Positions 9,496-20,056 of a stretch of 64,000 nucleotides of DNA are shown here, one piece after another. Position numbers and translations under genes: made by a program. The notes under the pieces are model-generated. The model searched no databases and was not told the origin of the DNA. It saw nothing but the letters and a program-made list of their open reading frames with translations. Origin of the DNA: Brucella rhizosphaerae (lineage in GTDB: Bacteria > Pseudomonadota > Alphaproteobacteria > Rhizobiales > Rhizobiaceae); the NCBI RefSeq assembly GCF_002252475.1, contig NZ_NNRK01000012.1:62001-126000 (forward strand), written 5' to 3'. How positions within the stretch are numbered: position 1 is the stretch's first letter; every line of letters starts with the position of its first letter.

Positions 9496-10626
9496 ATGAC
9501 TGGATCACGCAAATCACCGATCTTCGCAACTCTTCGCGGCCAGCTTGATGCCAGCGAAGCAGAGCTTGTTGATATTCCGCTGATCCAGCCAGCCGATCCG
9601 TTTCTGGATATGGCGGGCGAGGATTTGCGCCGCCGTATTTTCCTCACTGAAAACGAGAATGGTGATAGTCTTTGCCTGCGCCCGGAATTCACAATTCCGG
9701 TTTGTCGCAATCACATCGCGCTCAATGCTGCAACGCCAAAGCGTTATGCTTATCTGGGCGAGGTTTTTCGTCAGCGTCGTGACGGCGCTGCGGAGTTTCT
9801 TCAGGCAGGTATCGAAGACCTCGGTGCTGCCGATGAGGCTGCATCGGATGCTCGTTCGATTGGCGATGCGCTTGCATGTGTGAAATCTGCTGCTGCCAAC
9901 GTACAGCTTGAAATCGTTCTGGGTGATCAGGCGGTTTTTGCAGGCATGCTCAAGGCGCTTGGTTTGCCACAGGGATGGCGCAAGAAACTGCTGCGCGCCT
10001 TTGGTGATGAAGATACGATGGATGCAGCGTTTGCAGAACTGACGGGCGAACAGCGCAACGATCCGCTGCCTGAACAGCTCGCAGGGCTCGTTGCTGAAGG
10101 TGATGAGGCTGGGCTTGCCCGTATGCTTGAAACCGAAATGCTGGAAGCAGGCATTTCACCCGGAGCTGGCCGCACCCCGTCCGAGATCGCGCGACGCCTG
10201 ATCGAGAAAGAAGATCTGGCCGCAACACGGTTCCCATCCTCGGCCCTCGAAGTTTTGAAGCGGTTCCTCGCAACGCGTGTTTCGCTGGAAGCGGCAAGCA
10301 TCACGTTGCGCGCCTTCGCTGCCGACAATGCACTTGATTTGAACGCTGTTCTGCAAAAATTTGAAGCACGTACCGATGCAATTATTGCAGCCGGTATTTC
10401 GGCGGAAGACATCGTCTATGACGCGTCTTTTGGCCGTCCGCTCGATTATTACACCGGCCTTGTCTACGAAATCCGCCAGGCCGGTAGTGATAAGGAAATG
10501 GTTCTGGCGGGTGGTGGTCGTTATGACCGTCTGCTGACCATGCTCGGCGCATCCGAAAACATTCCCGGCGTCGGCTTTTCCATCTGGCTTGACCGGCTTC
10601 AGGCGCTGAGCGGAGAACAATCATGA
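9496..10626 (+). CDS. hisZ: ATP phosphoribosyltransferase regulatory subunit HisZ
   Basis: The 376-residue protein is a histidyl-tRNA-synthetase paralogue that has lost charging activity and serves as the regulatory partner of short-form HisG in the first step of histidine synthesis. Synthetase-like segments remain: [34 protein letters not shown] and [15 protein letters not shown], with a C-terminal GGGRYDRLL. It lacks the C-terminal anticodon-binding domain of HisS. It overlaps hisG by ATGA, which fits equal production of the two subunits. Confidence 0.93.
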   Translation: MTGSRKSPIFATLRGQLDASEAELVDIPLIQPADPFLDMAGEDLRRRIFLTENENGDSLCLRPEFTIPVCRNHIALNAATPKRYAYLGEVFRQRRDGAAEFLQAGIEDLGAADEAASDARSIGDALACVKSAAANVQLEIVLGDQAVFAGMLKALGLPQGWRKKLLRAFGDEDTMDAAFAELTGEQRNDPLPEQLAGLVAEGDEAGLARMLETEMLEAGISPGAGRTPSEIARRLIEKEDLAATRFPSSALEVLKRFLATRVSLEAASITLRAFAADNALDLNAVLQKFEARTDAIIAAGISAEDIVYDASFGRPLDYYTGLVYEIRQAGSDKEMVLAGGGRYDRLLTMLGASENIPGVGFSIWLDRLQALSGEQS

Positions 10627-11318
10627 CTGTGACATTGGCACTCCCTTCCAAGGGACGGTTGAAGGAGCAGACGCTCGCGGTTCTGGAGAAGGCAGGATAC
10701 AAGGTCGTTCTGCCGGACGATTCACGCAATTATCGCGCGCGGGTCGAAGGCGAGAATGACATCGACATTCTGTTCCTGTCGGCATCTGAAATTGCGCGTG
10801 AACTGGGTTATGGCAGCGTCGATCTTGGCGTGACGGGTGAAGACCTCGTTCGTGAGACGCTGGCCCATGCCGATGAACGCGTTGCGATTGAAGCAGAGCT
10901 TGGTTTTGGTCATGCCGATGTTGTGGTTGCAGTGCCGGAAGTGTGGCGCGATGTGACGACGATGGCCGATCTTGATGACGTGGCCGCGGATTTCCGTCAG
11001 CGTCATGGACGCCGTTTGCGCATTGCCACCAAATATTGGCGCCTGACGCAGCAGTTCTTTTCGCAAAAGCATGGCATTCAGGTTTATCGCATTGTCGAAA
11101 GCCTTGGGGCTACTGAAGGTGCCCCGGCAGCAGGCTCGGCTGATATGATCGTCGATATCACGTCAACGGGATCGACGTTGACCGCTAATCATCTGAAGGT
11201 ATTGCAGGATGGCATCATTCTGCGCTCACAGGCTTGTCTTGTATCTGCCCGTCGCGATGAGACAAATGCGCGAGTTGCCGAAGTTGTGTCGCGTATCCGC
11301 AAGGGCCTTGCTGGCTGA
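10623..11318 (+). CDS. hisG: ATP phosphoribosyltransferase catalytic subunit HisG, short form
   Basis: The 231-residue enzyme joins ATP and phosphoribosyl pyrophosphate to form phosphoribosyl-ATP. It is the short form, lacking the C-terminal regulatory domain of the roughly 300-residue form, and so needs HisZ. The start [14 protein letters not shown] and the phosphate-binding [14 protein letters not shown] near residue 180 are characteristic. It overlaps hisZ by four bases and is closed by a shared terminator at about 11340. Confidence 0.95.
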   Translation: MTVTLALPSKGRLKEQTLAVLEKAGYKVVLPDDSRNYRARVEGENDIDILFLSASEIARELGYGSVDLGVTGEDLVRETLAHADERVAIEAELGFGHADVVVAVPEVWRDVTTMADLDDVAADFRQRHGRRLRIATKYWRLTQQFFSQKHGIQVYRIVESLGATEGAPAAGSADMIVDITSTGSTLTANHLKVLQDGIILRSQACLVSARRDETNARVAEVVSRIRKGLAG

Positions 11319-11332
11319 AAAAAATACCGTGC

Positions 11333-11366
11333 AAAAAAAAGCCGGAGCATATGCTCCGGCTTTTTT
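11333..11366. terminator. Bidirectional terminator between hisG and gluP
   Basis: The perfect arms GCCGGAGC and GCTCCGGC surround ATAT. Eight A bases precede and six T bases follow, so it can end transcription from both convergent genes. Confidence 0.9.
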
Positions 11367-11370
11367 GTTT

Positions 11371-12618
11371 TTAAGTTTTCGGTTTGCTGCCGATGAGGCC
11401 GTAATAGGCAATATAGATGTAACAGATGATTGGCATCAGGAATGCCAGATGGATGCCCACTGTATCGGCCAGTGCGCCCTGAATAAGCGGAATGATAGCG
11501 CCGCCGACAATTGCCAGACACAGAATGCCAGAACCCTGACTGGTGTGTTTGCCAAGACCATGCAGCGCGAGGCTGAAGATTGTCGGGAACATGATCGAGT
11601 TGAAGAGGCCGATAGCGAGTACTGACCACATGGCAACATGGCCTGTCGTTGTAACCGTGATGAGCAGTAGAATGATTGCGAAGGCTGCATTGAAGGCAAG
11701 CGCTTTGCCGTCATCGATATAGCGCATTGCAACAGAGCCAATGAAACGTCCGACCATTGCACCGCCCCAGAAATAGGTAACGTGATGGGCGGCGTCGGAT
11801 TCGCTCAGTCCTGCGATTGTAGGGTCGCTCAGGAAGTTGACAAGGAAGCTGCCGATGCTGACTTCCGCACCCACATAGACAAAGAGCCCCACCGCACCGA
11901 GCACGAGGTGGCGATACTGCCAGGCAGAACCTTCCTCCTTGCTGGATACGGCAGTTTCTTCTTCCTGGACTTCAGGCAGTTTCAGGATCGCGAAAACCAC
12001 TGCAAGAACAGCGAAAGCCAATGCCAGCAACAAGTAAGGGAACTGAACTGCATCCGCTTCAGCGGAATTCGCAGCATCGGTTGTGGCTGCTGAGAGGATC
12101 AGGAATGCACCAAAAAGCGGTGCAACTGTTGTTCCGAGTGAATTGAAAGCCTGTGTCAGCGTCAGACGGCTTGCTGCGGTTTCTGGCGCACCTAAGACGG
12201 TGACGTAAGGATTTGCCGCGACCTGCAGGATCGTAACGCCTGACGCCAAAACGAATAGCGCTCCGAGAAACAGTCCGTAGACGCGGTAGGATGCAGCTGG
12301 GATAAACAGTGCGCAGCCAATCGCGGCAACCACCAGACCCGTCACGATGCCCCATTTATAGGAGATGCGCTTAACCAGTGCGCCCGCCGGTAGCGAGACG
12401 ATGAAATATGCCCCGAAGAAGCAAAACTGTATCAGCATCGACTGGGTATAGTTGAGCTGAAACACGCTTTTCAAATGCGGGATCAGAATGTCATTGAGAC
12501 AAGTGATAAAGCCCCACATGAAGAAGAGCATGGTGAGGCTTGCGAGTGCAAAGCTATAATTTTTGCCCGAAGGGGCATCAGCCCGAAGCTGATTGTTCGT
12601 TGCGGGTGCAATGGCCAT
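11371..12618 (-). CDS. gluP: Glucose/galactose MFS transporter, GluP/FucP family
   Basis: The 415-residue protein is a 12-segment major facilitator sugar/proton symporter of the FucP group. It closely resembles, from memory, the Brucella glucose/galactose transporter GluP over the whole length. Landmarks are [19 protein letters not shown] near residue 35, the conserved [16 protein letters not shown], and [12 protein letters not shown]. The ATG at 12618 begins just before the first membrane segment. It stands alone between two terminators. Fucose rather than glucose or galactose as substrate remains possible. Confidence 0.88.
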   Translation of the reverse strand: MAIAPATNNQLRADAPSGKNYSFALASLTMLFFMWGFITCLNDILIPHLKSVFQLNYTQSMLIQFCFFGAYFIVSLPAGALVKRISYKWGIVTGLVVAAIGCALFIPAASYRVYGLFLGALFVLASGVTILQVAANPYVTVLGAPETAASRLTLTQAFNSLGTTVAPLFGAFLILSAATTDAANSAEADAVQFPYLLLALAFAVLAVVFAILKLPEVQEEETAVSSKEEGSAWQYRHLVLGAVGLFVYVGAEVSIGSFLVNFLSDPTIAGLSESDAAHHVTYFWGGAMVGRFIGSVAMRYIDDGKALAFNAAFAIILLLITVTTTGHVAMWSVLAIGLFNSIMFPTIFSLALHGLGKHTSQGSGILCLAIVGGAIIPLIQGALADTVGIHLAFLMPIICYIYIAYYGLIGSKPKT

Positions 12619-12770
12619 TTGTTCTCTACAAGCTAAGTTAATAGACACGTCTGGGAGGACGATATGTCTTTCCAAAATGAAAATAGGCGGCTGCAATATC
12701 TTACAAGATCGCTGGATGCAATCATTGCGCAATCTAAGTAACAGTTCTGTGTATCAATAAAGCTTATGCT

Positions 12771-12803
12771 AAAAAAAGCCGCGCTGATGAGGCGCGGCTT
12801 TTT
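12771..12803 (-). terminator. Intrinsic terminator of the DoxX-like gene
   Basis: GCCGCGC pairs with GCGCGGC, flanked by A7 on the left and T5 on the right. It lies 22 bases beyond the stop of the minus-strand DoxX-like gene. Confidence 0.85.
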
Positions 12804-12824
12804 ATATTAAATCTTGAGGCTCGA

Positions 12825-13226
12825 TCAGCCGCGCTTTGCGTCGATCGAGATTGAACCTGCACCCTGTAGTGCGAGCAGGATCAGACCGCCAGCAATAGCG
12901 AGGTTCTTCTGCGCCATCATGGCGTTCATGCCTTCGGCAAAGTTCATGTGGGCAACGAGTGTTGCGCCAATGGTGAACAGAGCCACGATTGCAGCAGAAA
13001 TACGGGTCTGGAAACCAACGAGAATGGCGAGACCGCCGACAAATTCAACCAGACCGACGAGAACTGCAGTTACAGTTGGAACCGGAAGGCCGAGACCGGC
13101 GAAGTAGCCAGCAGTGCCCGAAATTGCCGTCAGCTTGCTGAAGCCGGCGAGAATGAACAGGATCGACAGGAAAACGCGTGCGACGAGCGTGGCCAGGCCG
13201 TTGCTCTGAGGAGTAATAGACGACAT
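12825..13226 (-). CDS. DoxX family membrane protein
   Basis: The 133-residue protein has four hydrophobic segments and the DoxX pattern RVFLSILFILAGFSKL near the start, GLVEFVGGLAILVGF in the middle and a short cytoplasmic end. DoxX proteins are small inner-membrane proteins; some are linked with thiosulfate oxidation or redox stress, but the role here is unknown. The ATG at 13226 has GGAGA upstream; a TTG five codons earlier is less likely. It is a single-gene unit. Confidence 0.85.
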   Translation of the reverse strand: MSSITPQSNGLATLVARVFLSILFILAGFSKLTAISGTAGYFAGLGLPVPTVTAVLVGLVEFVGGLAILVGFQTRISAAIVALFTIGATLVAHMNFAEGMNAMMAQKNLAIAGGLILLALQGAGSISIDAKRG

Positions 13227-13325
13227 TAATGGTATCTCCAATTAAACTGAGCACCCAAATACCTACTCCACACTGTCAAGGAAAGATAGATATTCCTCGA
13301 CAGTTTGTTCACCACTTATGCACAA

Positions 13326-14717
13326 TCACTCCGGCGCGATCATTTTTTCGGCGCGAACCAACCGGTCATAGTCTTCTGCGGAGACGTGACCGCTCTTCAA
13401 CGCTTCTTCCCGCAGGGTGGTGCCGTTCTTATGTGCAGTCTTGGCAATTCTGGCTGCATTATCGTAGCCGATAGCTGGCGCCAGTGCAGTCACAAGCATC
13501 AACGAGCGTTCAAGAAGGTCCTTGATACGGTCTTCGTTGGCTTCGATGCCTTCAACACAGTGGTCGGCGAAAGAAACCATGGAATCGCTCAGAATGCGGA
13601 TCGATTGCAGGACATTATAAGCGATGACTGGTTTGAAGACATTGAGTTCGAAGTGACCCTGACTTGCCGCAACCGTAACAGAAGTTTGATTGCCGAAGAC
13701 CTGTGTTGCGACCATCGTCAAAGCTTCCGCCTGTGTCGGGTTGACCTTGCCCGGCATGATCGAGGACCCCGGCTCATTTTCCGGCAGCGATAGTTCGCCA
13801 AGGCCGGAACGCGGACCGGAACCCAGAAACCGAATATCGTTGGCGATCTTGAAAAGGTCTGCCGCGAGCGCATTGAGACTGCCGTGGAAGTTGAGGATCG
13901 CACCATGGCTGGCAAGCGCCTCAAACTTGTTTGGCGCCGTTTTGAAGCTGAGGCCTGTGATTTCGCTCACAGCATCCGCAAAGCCGGTATCAAAGCCTTT
14001 TGGTGCATTAAGCCCGGTGCCAACAGCCGTTCCGCCTTGTGCAAGCAGGAAAACGTCGGTCAGCGACTGCTCAATGCGGTGGCGCGCATATTCCAATGCT
14101 GCGCGATAACCGGAAAATTCCTGACCGAGCGTAACAGGGGTCGCATCCTGCGTGTGCGTGCGGCCAATCTTGATGATGTCCCTGAACGCTTCCTCTTTGA
14201 CCTTGAGGGCCTTGGTAAGATGCTCAAGTGCCGGGTAGAGCCGGTTTACCGCTTCAACGGCTGTCGCGATGTGAATTGCGGTTGGAAAGCTGTCGTTTGA
14301 CGACTGGCTCATATTGACGTGGTCGTTTGGGTGGACCGGCTTTTTCGAGCCCAGTTCACCGCCGAGAAGCTCGATAGCGCGATTGGAAATGACTTCGTTG
14401 GCATTCATGTTCGACTGCGTACCGGAGCCTGTCTGCCAGACAACGAGCGGAAAATGATCGTCCAGCTTGCCTTCAATGACTTCGGATGCGGCAACGGCAA
14501 TAACCTGCCCGAGAACGGGATCAAGCTTGCCCAGCGCGATATTGGTTTCAGCTGCGGCGCGCTTAACAACGCCCAGTGCGTGCACGAGCGGCAGAGGCAT
14601 ACGTTCGCCGCCGATCTTGAAATTATGCAGCGAGCGTTGCGTCTGCGCACCCCAGTAACGGTCGGCGGCAACATCGATCGGTCCGAAAGTATCTGTTTCG
14701 GTACGCGTGGCAGTCAT
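13326..14717 (-). CDS. fumC: Fumarate hydratase class II
   Basis: The 463-residue iron-independent fumarase interconverts fumarate and malate in the citric acid cycle. The superfamily signature [13 protein letters not shown] lies near residue 317, and the N-terminal [21 protein letters not shown] and [14 protein letters not shown] segments match FumC. The ATG at 14717 opens a standard-length protein with GGAGACTG upstream. The region upstream carries two inverted repeats that could be regulatory. Confidence 0.95.
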   Translation of the reverse strand: MTATRTETDTFGPIDVAADRYWGAQTQRSLHNFKIGGERMPLPLVHALGVVKRAAAETNIALGKLDPVLGQVIAVAASEVIEGKLDDHFPLVVWQTGSGTQSNMNANEVISNRAIELLGGELGSKKPVHPNDHVNMSQSSNDSFPTAIHIATAVEAVNRLYPALEHLTKALKVKEEAFRDIIKIGRTHTQDATPVTLGQEFSGYRAALEYARHRIEQSLTDVFLLAQGGTAVGTGLNAPKGFDTGFADAVSEITGLSFKTAPNKFEALASHGAILNFHGSLNALAADLFKIANDIRFLGSGPRSGLGELSLPENEPGSSIMPGKVNPTQAEALTMVATQVFGNQTSVTVAASQGHFELNVFKPVIAYNVLQSIRILSDSMVSFADHCVEGIEANEDRIKDLLERSLMLVTALAPAIGYDNAARIAKTAHKNGTTLREEALKSGHVSAEDYDRLVRAEKMIAPE

Positions 14718-14791
14718 TTTCAGTCTCCGGCTTGTTTCAGGCGGGGAAAATGCCCGCCTGTAGAATCGAGGATAGCAGCATTGGCAGAATA

Positions 14792-14816
14792 TTGGCTATG
14801 CATGCTTGCATGCCAA
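14792..14816. repeat. Inverted repeat upstream of fumC
   Basis: TTGGC-T-ATGCA pairs with TGCAT-GCCAA around TGCT, giving two five-base blocks with one bulged T. It lies 75-100 bases upstream of the fumC start. It may be an operator or the stem of a leader RNA; there is no further evidence. Confidence 0.35.
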
Positions 14817-14856
14817 AGCCTTAGCTCTCAACCATTTGATAAAATATGATTATAAA

Positions 14857-14874
14857 AGTCAAATTTTATTGACT
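14857..14874. promoter_or_regulatory. Inverted repeat AGTCAA-N6-TTGACT
   Basis: The arms are six bases and perfectly paired, with an AT-rich spacer. On the minus strand TTGACT could act as the -35 element of a fumC promoter, though no good -10 follows at the usual distance. It may be a binding site for a dimeric regulator. Confidence 0.3.
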
Positions 14875-14892
14875 GCTATATTCCGCTGACGA

Positions 14893-15165
14893 TCAGTTAT
14901 CCTCGTTGTCGTCATCGCTGTCGTCGGTCTCTGAAATCCAGGCGGTCGGCTCAACCTTCTGCTGGGTTTTGCTGTCGGTGAAAATCCACCAGCCAGTGTC
15001 TGTTTCGTCCCAGTCGCCACCACCCGCTTTGAGCTTATCAAGCGAGCGGTATTGGCCCACTGACTCATTGCGCTGATCGTCATCATCGATCCAGACCACA
15101 GTGACTTTACGCCCGTCTTTTGGTGCGGTGGTTATCGGAAGTTCTTTGCGCATATGATTATCCAT
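14893..15165 (-). CDS. Small acidic protein of unknown function
   Basis: I do not recognise this 90-residue protein. It starts with a basic segment MRKELPITTAPKDGRKVTVV, has a tryptophan-rich middle (GDWDETDTGWWIF) and ends in an acidic tail of alternating Asp, Glu and Ser. No signal peptide or membrane segment is visible. Start sites at 15165 and 15153 are both possible, and neither has a strong ribosome site. It lies upstream of fumC on the same strand with 175 bases between. Confidence 0.65.
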   Translation of the reverse strand: MDNHMRKELPITTAPKDGRKVTVVWIDDDDQRNESVGQYRSLDKLKAGGGDWDETDTGWWIFTDSKTQQKVEPTAWISETDDSDDDNEDN

Positions 15166-15212
15166 CTCATTGTCAGTTCAGATAATCATAGGGCAAAAAG
15201 GCATTGCGACAA

Positions 15213-15246
15213 GCCGGATTGGGCCGGATTGGGCCGGATTGGGCCG
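15213..15246. repeat. 10-bp tandem repeat, 3.4 copies
   Basis: The unit GCCGGATTGG occurs three times in perfect tandem followed by GCCG. It lies in the intergenic space between the FMN reductase stop and the start of the small acidic protein gene. Confidence 0.9.
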
Positions 15247-15292
15247 CGTTAGATTTCATATTGCGTCATTACCCGGCTTGTCATGGAGCCAA

Positions 15293-15853
15293 TTAGCCGG
15301 CGCGAGCGGCCTTCAATGCGTTGCCCCACCATGCAAGTTGGTCGAGCATGTTTTTTGCAGCTTCAGCCAGATGCGGGAAATCATCCAGCGTATTTTCTTT
15401 TTTGACAACTGCGAGGTAATCCGGGAACAGAATGTGCACGCCTGTCTTGACTGACATTGCAGACATTTCAACGGCAATCATGCGCAGATGCTCGACAGCC
15501 CGTGCACCACCGACACCGCCATGGCCAACGAAACCGATTGGCTTCTGAATCCAATCACCATAATCAATGGCGTTTTTCAGAACAGCTGTCGGTCCATGAT
15601 TATATTCGGCTGCCGTCAGAATATAGGCGTCGAACGTACGAAGCCTGGTCTTCCACTTGTCTGCAGTTTCGGCCTGCGCAGTTGTCGTTGAGGTGTCGCC
15701 ATAAAAGCCCATTGGATAATCGGCGAGGTCCAGAATTTCGACATCGAATTCAGGACGCTCGGCAGCGACCTTTGCAATCCATTCTGCCGAAACCGGCGAG
15801 AAACGCTGTTCGCGGGTGCTGCCGACAATCACTGCGACTTTAAGCTTGCTCAT
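15293..15853 (-). CDS. NADPH-dependent FMN reductase
   Basis: The 186-residue flavodoxin-like protein transfers hydride from NAD(P)H to FMN or quinone-type acceptors. The phosphate-binding loop VIVGSTREQRFSPVS lies at residues 8-22, and TAAEYNHGPTAVLKNAIDYG is the typical flavin-contact segment of this family. It is divergent from an HxlR regulator only 81 bases away, a common pairing for reductases responding to electrophiles or redox stress. The true substrate is unknown. Confidence 0.88.
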   Translation of the reverse strand: MSKLKVAVIVGSTREQRFSPVSAEWIAKVAAERPEFDVEILDLADYPMGFYGDTSTTTAQAETADKWKTRLRTFDAYILTAAEYNHGPTAVLKNAIDYGDWIQKPIGFVGHGGVGGARAVEHLRMIAVEMSAMSVKTGVHILFPDYLAVVKKENTLDDFPHLAEAAKNMLDQLAWWGNALKAARAG

Positions 15854-15871
15854 GGAAATGTCCTTTTTAAG

Positions 15872-15880
15872 TGGTAACCA
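15872..15880. promoter_or_regulatory. Symmetrical site TGGTAACCA in the reductase/hxlR divergent region
   Basis: TGGT and ACCA flank a single A, 18 bases upstream of the reductase start. HxlR-type regulators often bind such sites in divergent promoters and control the neighbouring gene, so this is a plausible operator. It is short and the assignment rests on position. Confidence 0.25.
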
Positions 15881-15934
15881 TTGGAGACTAACGCTATACC
15901 GGTGACTATATAAGGCACGCAAGGAGGCACTTTT

Positions 15935-16336
15935 ATGAAACCCGGTGACTTTAAGGAAACCAGTGCTTGCAAGGCTGTGACCGATATCCTGTCACGGGTG
16001 GGCGATAAATGGACGGTTCTTGTCGTCAGCTATCTTGGTAATCGCCCGATGCGGTTTAATGAGCTGCGCCGCACGGTTAACGGCATTTCACAGAAGATGC
16101 TGACGACGACGCTGCGCAATCTCGAACGTGATGGATTTGTATTGCGGACGGTGTTTCCAACTATTCCACCCAAGGTGGAATATGAGCTGACCGAATTGGG
16201 GCGCAACCTTCTGGAGCCTGTCCGTGCTTTGGGTGAGTGGGCGATTGCCAATGAAGTGCAGGTCATGATGGCGCGTGCGCGCTATGATACCCGTATATCT
16301 GGCGATGGGTATGCACACGCCGATGCTGCGGAATAA
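15935..16336 (+). CDS. HxlR family transcriptional regulator
   Basis: The 133-residue winged helix-turn-helix protein belongs to the HxlR/MarR-like group. The family start CKAVTDILSRVGDKWTVLVV (residues 12-31) includes the conserved N-terminal cysteine, which in some members senses electrophiles. It is followed by MRFNELRRTVNGISQKMLTTTLR, the recognition helix region. The ATG at 15935 has AAGGAGG upstream. It is divergent from the FMN reductase and probably controls it. Confidence 0.9.
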   Translation: MKPGDFKETSACKAVTDILSRVGDKWTVLVVSYLGNRPMRFNELRRTVNGISQKMLTTTLRNLERDGFVLRTVFPTIPPKVEYELTELGRNLLEPVRALGEWAIANEVQVMMARARYDTRISGDGYAHADAAE

Positions 16337-16366
16337 GTCAGTTAAATGATCGGTTGCTGAAAAGTG

Positions 16367-16394
16367 GAAAGGCAGGCTTACGCCTGCCCTTCCT
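16367..16394 (+). terminator. Hairpin after hxlR
   Basis: GGAA-A-GGCAGGC pairs with GCCTGCC-C-TTCC around a TTAC loop. There is no clear T tract, so termination is only possible. The rest of the 16337-16572 space shows no gene. Confidence 0.4.
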
Positions 16395-16572
16395 GTTGCC
16401 TGAGACAGGACTTCCAAAGTGCGGGGGCAAACAGGAAGTCCATCTCGTATCGCTAGCGATTGACCATGAAAGTCGCCGAAAGTAAATCAGAAAATGCTAA
16501 AATACATGCAAGGCGATTAATAAAGCCTGTGATAGGTAAATTTTCTATAAATCACAAAGAGTTACACGATGT

Positions 16573-16598
16573 AAAAAAGGCGGCCAGAGGCCGCCTTT
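16573..16598 (-). terminator. Intrinsic terminator of groESL
   Basis: GGCGGCC pairs with GGCCGCC around AGA, and six A bases on the left become a T run on the minus strand. It lies just after the groEL stop. Confidence 0.85.
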
Positions 16599-16616
16599 CT
16601 TGATAGTTATGTCTTC

Positions 16617-18287
<1,671 letters not shown>

Positions 18288-18367
18288 TTATGGTGATGAA
18301 TGAATTATGTACCGGCTATTCCGCCGGTTTAATGAAGGTATTGGCAGACAATACCGGTCCGCAGGCG

Positions 18368-18664
18368 TTAGCCGACGATACCAAGAATGTCAGATTCCTT
18401 CATGATCAGCAGGTCTTCGCCGCCGATCTTGACTTCGGTGCCCGACCACTTGCCGAACAGAACCTTGTCACCAGCCTTAACTTCCAGAGCGATCAGCTTA
18501 CCAGCTTCGTCACGGGCGCCAGCGCCAGCAGCGACGATTTCGCCTTCCTGTGGCTTTTCCTTGGCGGTTTCAGGGATGATGATGCCGCCAGCAGTCTTTG
18601 CTTCCGATTCTACGCGACGAACGACTACGCGGTCGTGAAGCGGACGGAACTTAATCTCAGCCAT
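18368..18664 (-). CDS. groES: Co-chaperonin GroES
   Basis: The 98-residue co-chaperonin caps the GroEL ring. Its start [20 protein letters not shown] matches the family signature, and a mobile-loop segment [18 protein letters not shown] follows. The ATG at 18664 is chosen because it begins the conserved protein; the longer upstream frame crosses the promoter region. A CIRCE operator lies about 63 bases upstream. Confidence 0.98.
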   Translation of the reverse strand: MAEIKFRPLHDRVVVRRVESEAKTAGGIIIPETAKEKPQEGEIVAAGAGARDEAGKLIALEVKAGDKVLFGKWSGTEVKIGGEDLLIMKESDILGIVG

Positions 18665-18726
18665 GGTATAACCCTTGGTGTTGTAGACGTTGAACCCTGT
18701 TGAAGCGAGCCGACCGGCCCGCACTG

Positions 18727-18753
18727 TTAGCACTCTAGGTATCCGAGTGCTAA
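18727..18753 (-). promoter_or_regulatory. CIRCE operator of groESL
   Basis: The two arms TTAGCACTC and GAGTGCTAA are separated by nine bases and match the CIRCE consensus without mismatch. CIRCE is the binding site of the HrcA repressor, which releases chaperonin genes on heat shock. No hrcA gene is in this window. Confidence 0.95.
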
Positions 18754-18763
18754 CATGCCTCTG

Positions 18764-18792
18764 AGATAGAAGCGGGGCTATTCTTTGTCAAG
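18764..18792 (-). promoter_or_regulatory. Heat-shock-type promoter of groESL
   Basis: Reading the minus strand, CTTGAC (18792-18787) is followed after 17 bases by CTATCT (18769-18764). This fits the alphaproteobacterial RpoH pattern of CTTG and a CTATAT-like -10. The CIRCE operator lies just downstream, at the expected transcript start, so repression and sigma-factor control may act together. Confidence 0.55.
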
Positions 18793-18847
18793 GATCGTTG
18801 CCGTTTTTTGACAGTTCGGAAGATAATTTCCGCTTATATGCGCGTTC

Positions 18848-19036
18848 ACGGCTGAGAACGTCTGTTCCTGAGATGTAGGGACTACACCGCTGAGCCACAA
18901 GGCGAACAGGAAAATAACCGCCTTCGATCGGTTATGTTCAGGAATTGACCGGTTTGGTTAATGGCGGCTGAGCGAAAGACTGATTGAATTCTGACGAACA
19001 CAATGCGTTCATTTGGACGCAGACGGCTCTAAGCCG
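18848..19036 (+). ncRNA. ssrS: Structured RNA, candidate 6S RNA
   Basis: No convincing gene lies between the groES promoter and the HAD gene, but the segment folds well. The ends pair as GCT-GAG-AA-CGTCTG (18851-18864) with CAGACG-G-CTC-TA-AGC (19020-19034), about 184 bases, close to the length of E. coli 6S RNA. Near the 5' end CCTGAGATGT and CTGAGCC resemble E. coli 6S, and inner hairpins such as ATAACCG/CGGTTAT are present. TTGACA at 18808 and CTTATA at 18833 could be a promoter, though their spacing is long at 19 bases. The identification as 6S is inference from these resemblances; another structured RNA or leader of the HAD gene is possible. Confidence 0.45.
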
Positions 19037-19183
19037 GGTGACAGATCGGGCTGCTTCTTGTAGAGGAAACCTCAGGATGCGTCAGAAGCATCTTTGTTAA
19101 AGTCCATCACCTGCACCGATGTTGCACGGTATGGATTCCCGCTTTCACCGGTCATGGACCGGACCAGCATACTGAGGAAAACC

Positions 19184-20032
19184 ATGAAGCTGCCTGAACG
19201 CCTGGATGATCTGACGGATGGATATGATGCGATCTTCTGTGATGTCTGGGGTGTTCTGCACAATGGCGAAGTAGCCTTTGCTCCCGCCGTAGCCGCTCTG
19301 AAACGTGCACGTGCTAAGGGATTGACGGTTGTCCTGGTGACGAATGCGCCGCGTCCTTATCCGAGTGTTATAGCGCAAATGACGCTGCTTGGTGTGCCGG
19401 AAGATGCTTATGACCGGGTGGTCACTTCGGGTGATGTGACCCGTGACCTTATCATTGAAGGGCCGCGCAAAGTTTTCCACATCGGTAGTGAACGCGAGAC
19501 TGTCATTTATGATGGGCTTGATGTTGAACTGGTCGAGGAGTTCGAAGCTTCCGGCGTCGTTTGCACAGGCCTTTATGACGATGAGACAGAAACACCGGAA
19601 AATTATACCGAGCTGTTGCAGCGTCTGCGCTCCCGCAATCTGCCTTTCATCTGTGCCAATCCGGATATCATGGTCGAACGCGGCCCGCGCCTGATCTGGT
19701 GTGCAGGCGCTCTTGCCCGCGATTTTAGTCAGCTGGGCGGCCGCACGCTGATTGCAGGCAAGCCGCATCGCCCGATCTATGAAGCTGCTTCAAAGGCAGT
19801 CGAGGAAGTCCGCGGGCATACGGTCGACAGAAAACGAATTCTCGGTATCGGCGACGGCGTGTTGACGGACGTAAAAGGTGCTGCGGATTATGGTCTGGAT
19901 GTGCTCTATATATCGGGCGGTGTCCATGCTGCCGATTACGCGGCCGACGGAAACGTTGATTTCGATAAAATGAATGCTTTTCTACAAAAGCACGGCCATG
20001 CTCCAATCGCATCGCTTTATGCACTCGTCTGA
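19184..20032 (+). CDS. HAD superfamily hydrolase, class IIA
   Basis: The 282-residue protein is a haloacid-dehalogenase-type phosphatase of subclass IIA. Motif I is in DAIFCDVWGVLHNGEVAF (residues 14-31), motif II in VVLVTNAPRP, and the C-terminal metal-binding motif in GIGDGVLTDVKGAADYG. The ATG at 19184 has GAGGAAAA upstream. It is 24 bases from ribF and likely cotranscribed with it, so a sugar- or nucleotide-phosphate substrate is plausible, but none can be named. Confidence 0.85.
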   Translation: MKLPERLDDLTDGYDAIFCDVWGVLHNGEVAFAPAVAALKRARAKGLTVVLVTNAPRPYPSVIAQMTLLGVPEDAYDRVVTSGDVTRDLIIEGPRKVFHIGSERETVIYDGLDVELVEEFEASGVVCTGLYDDETETPENYTELLQRLRSRNLPFICANPDIMVERGPRLIWCAGALARDFSQLGGRTLIAGKPHRPIYEAASKAVEEVRGHTVDRKRILGIGDGVLTDVKGAADYGLDVLYISGGVHAADYAADGNVDFDKMNAFLQKHGHAPIASLYALV

Positions 20033-20056
20033 TATTTTCGAGAAACTGCTTCGACC

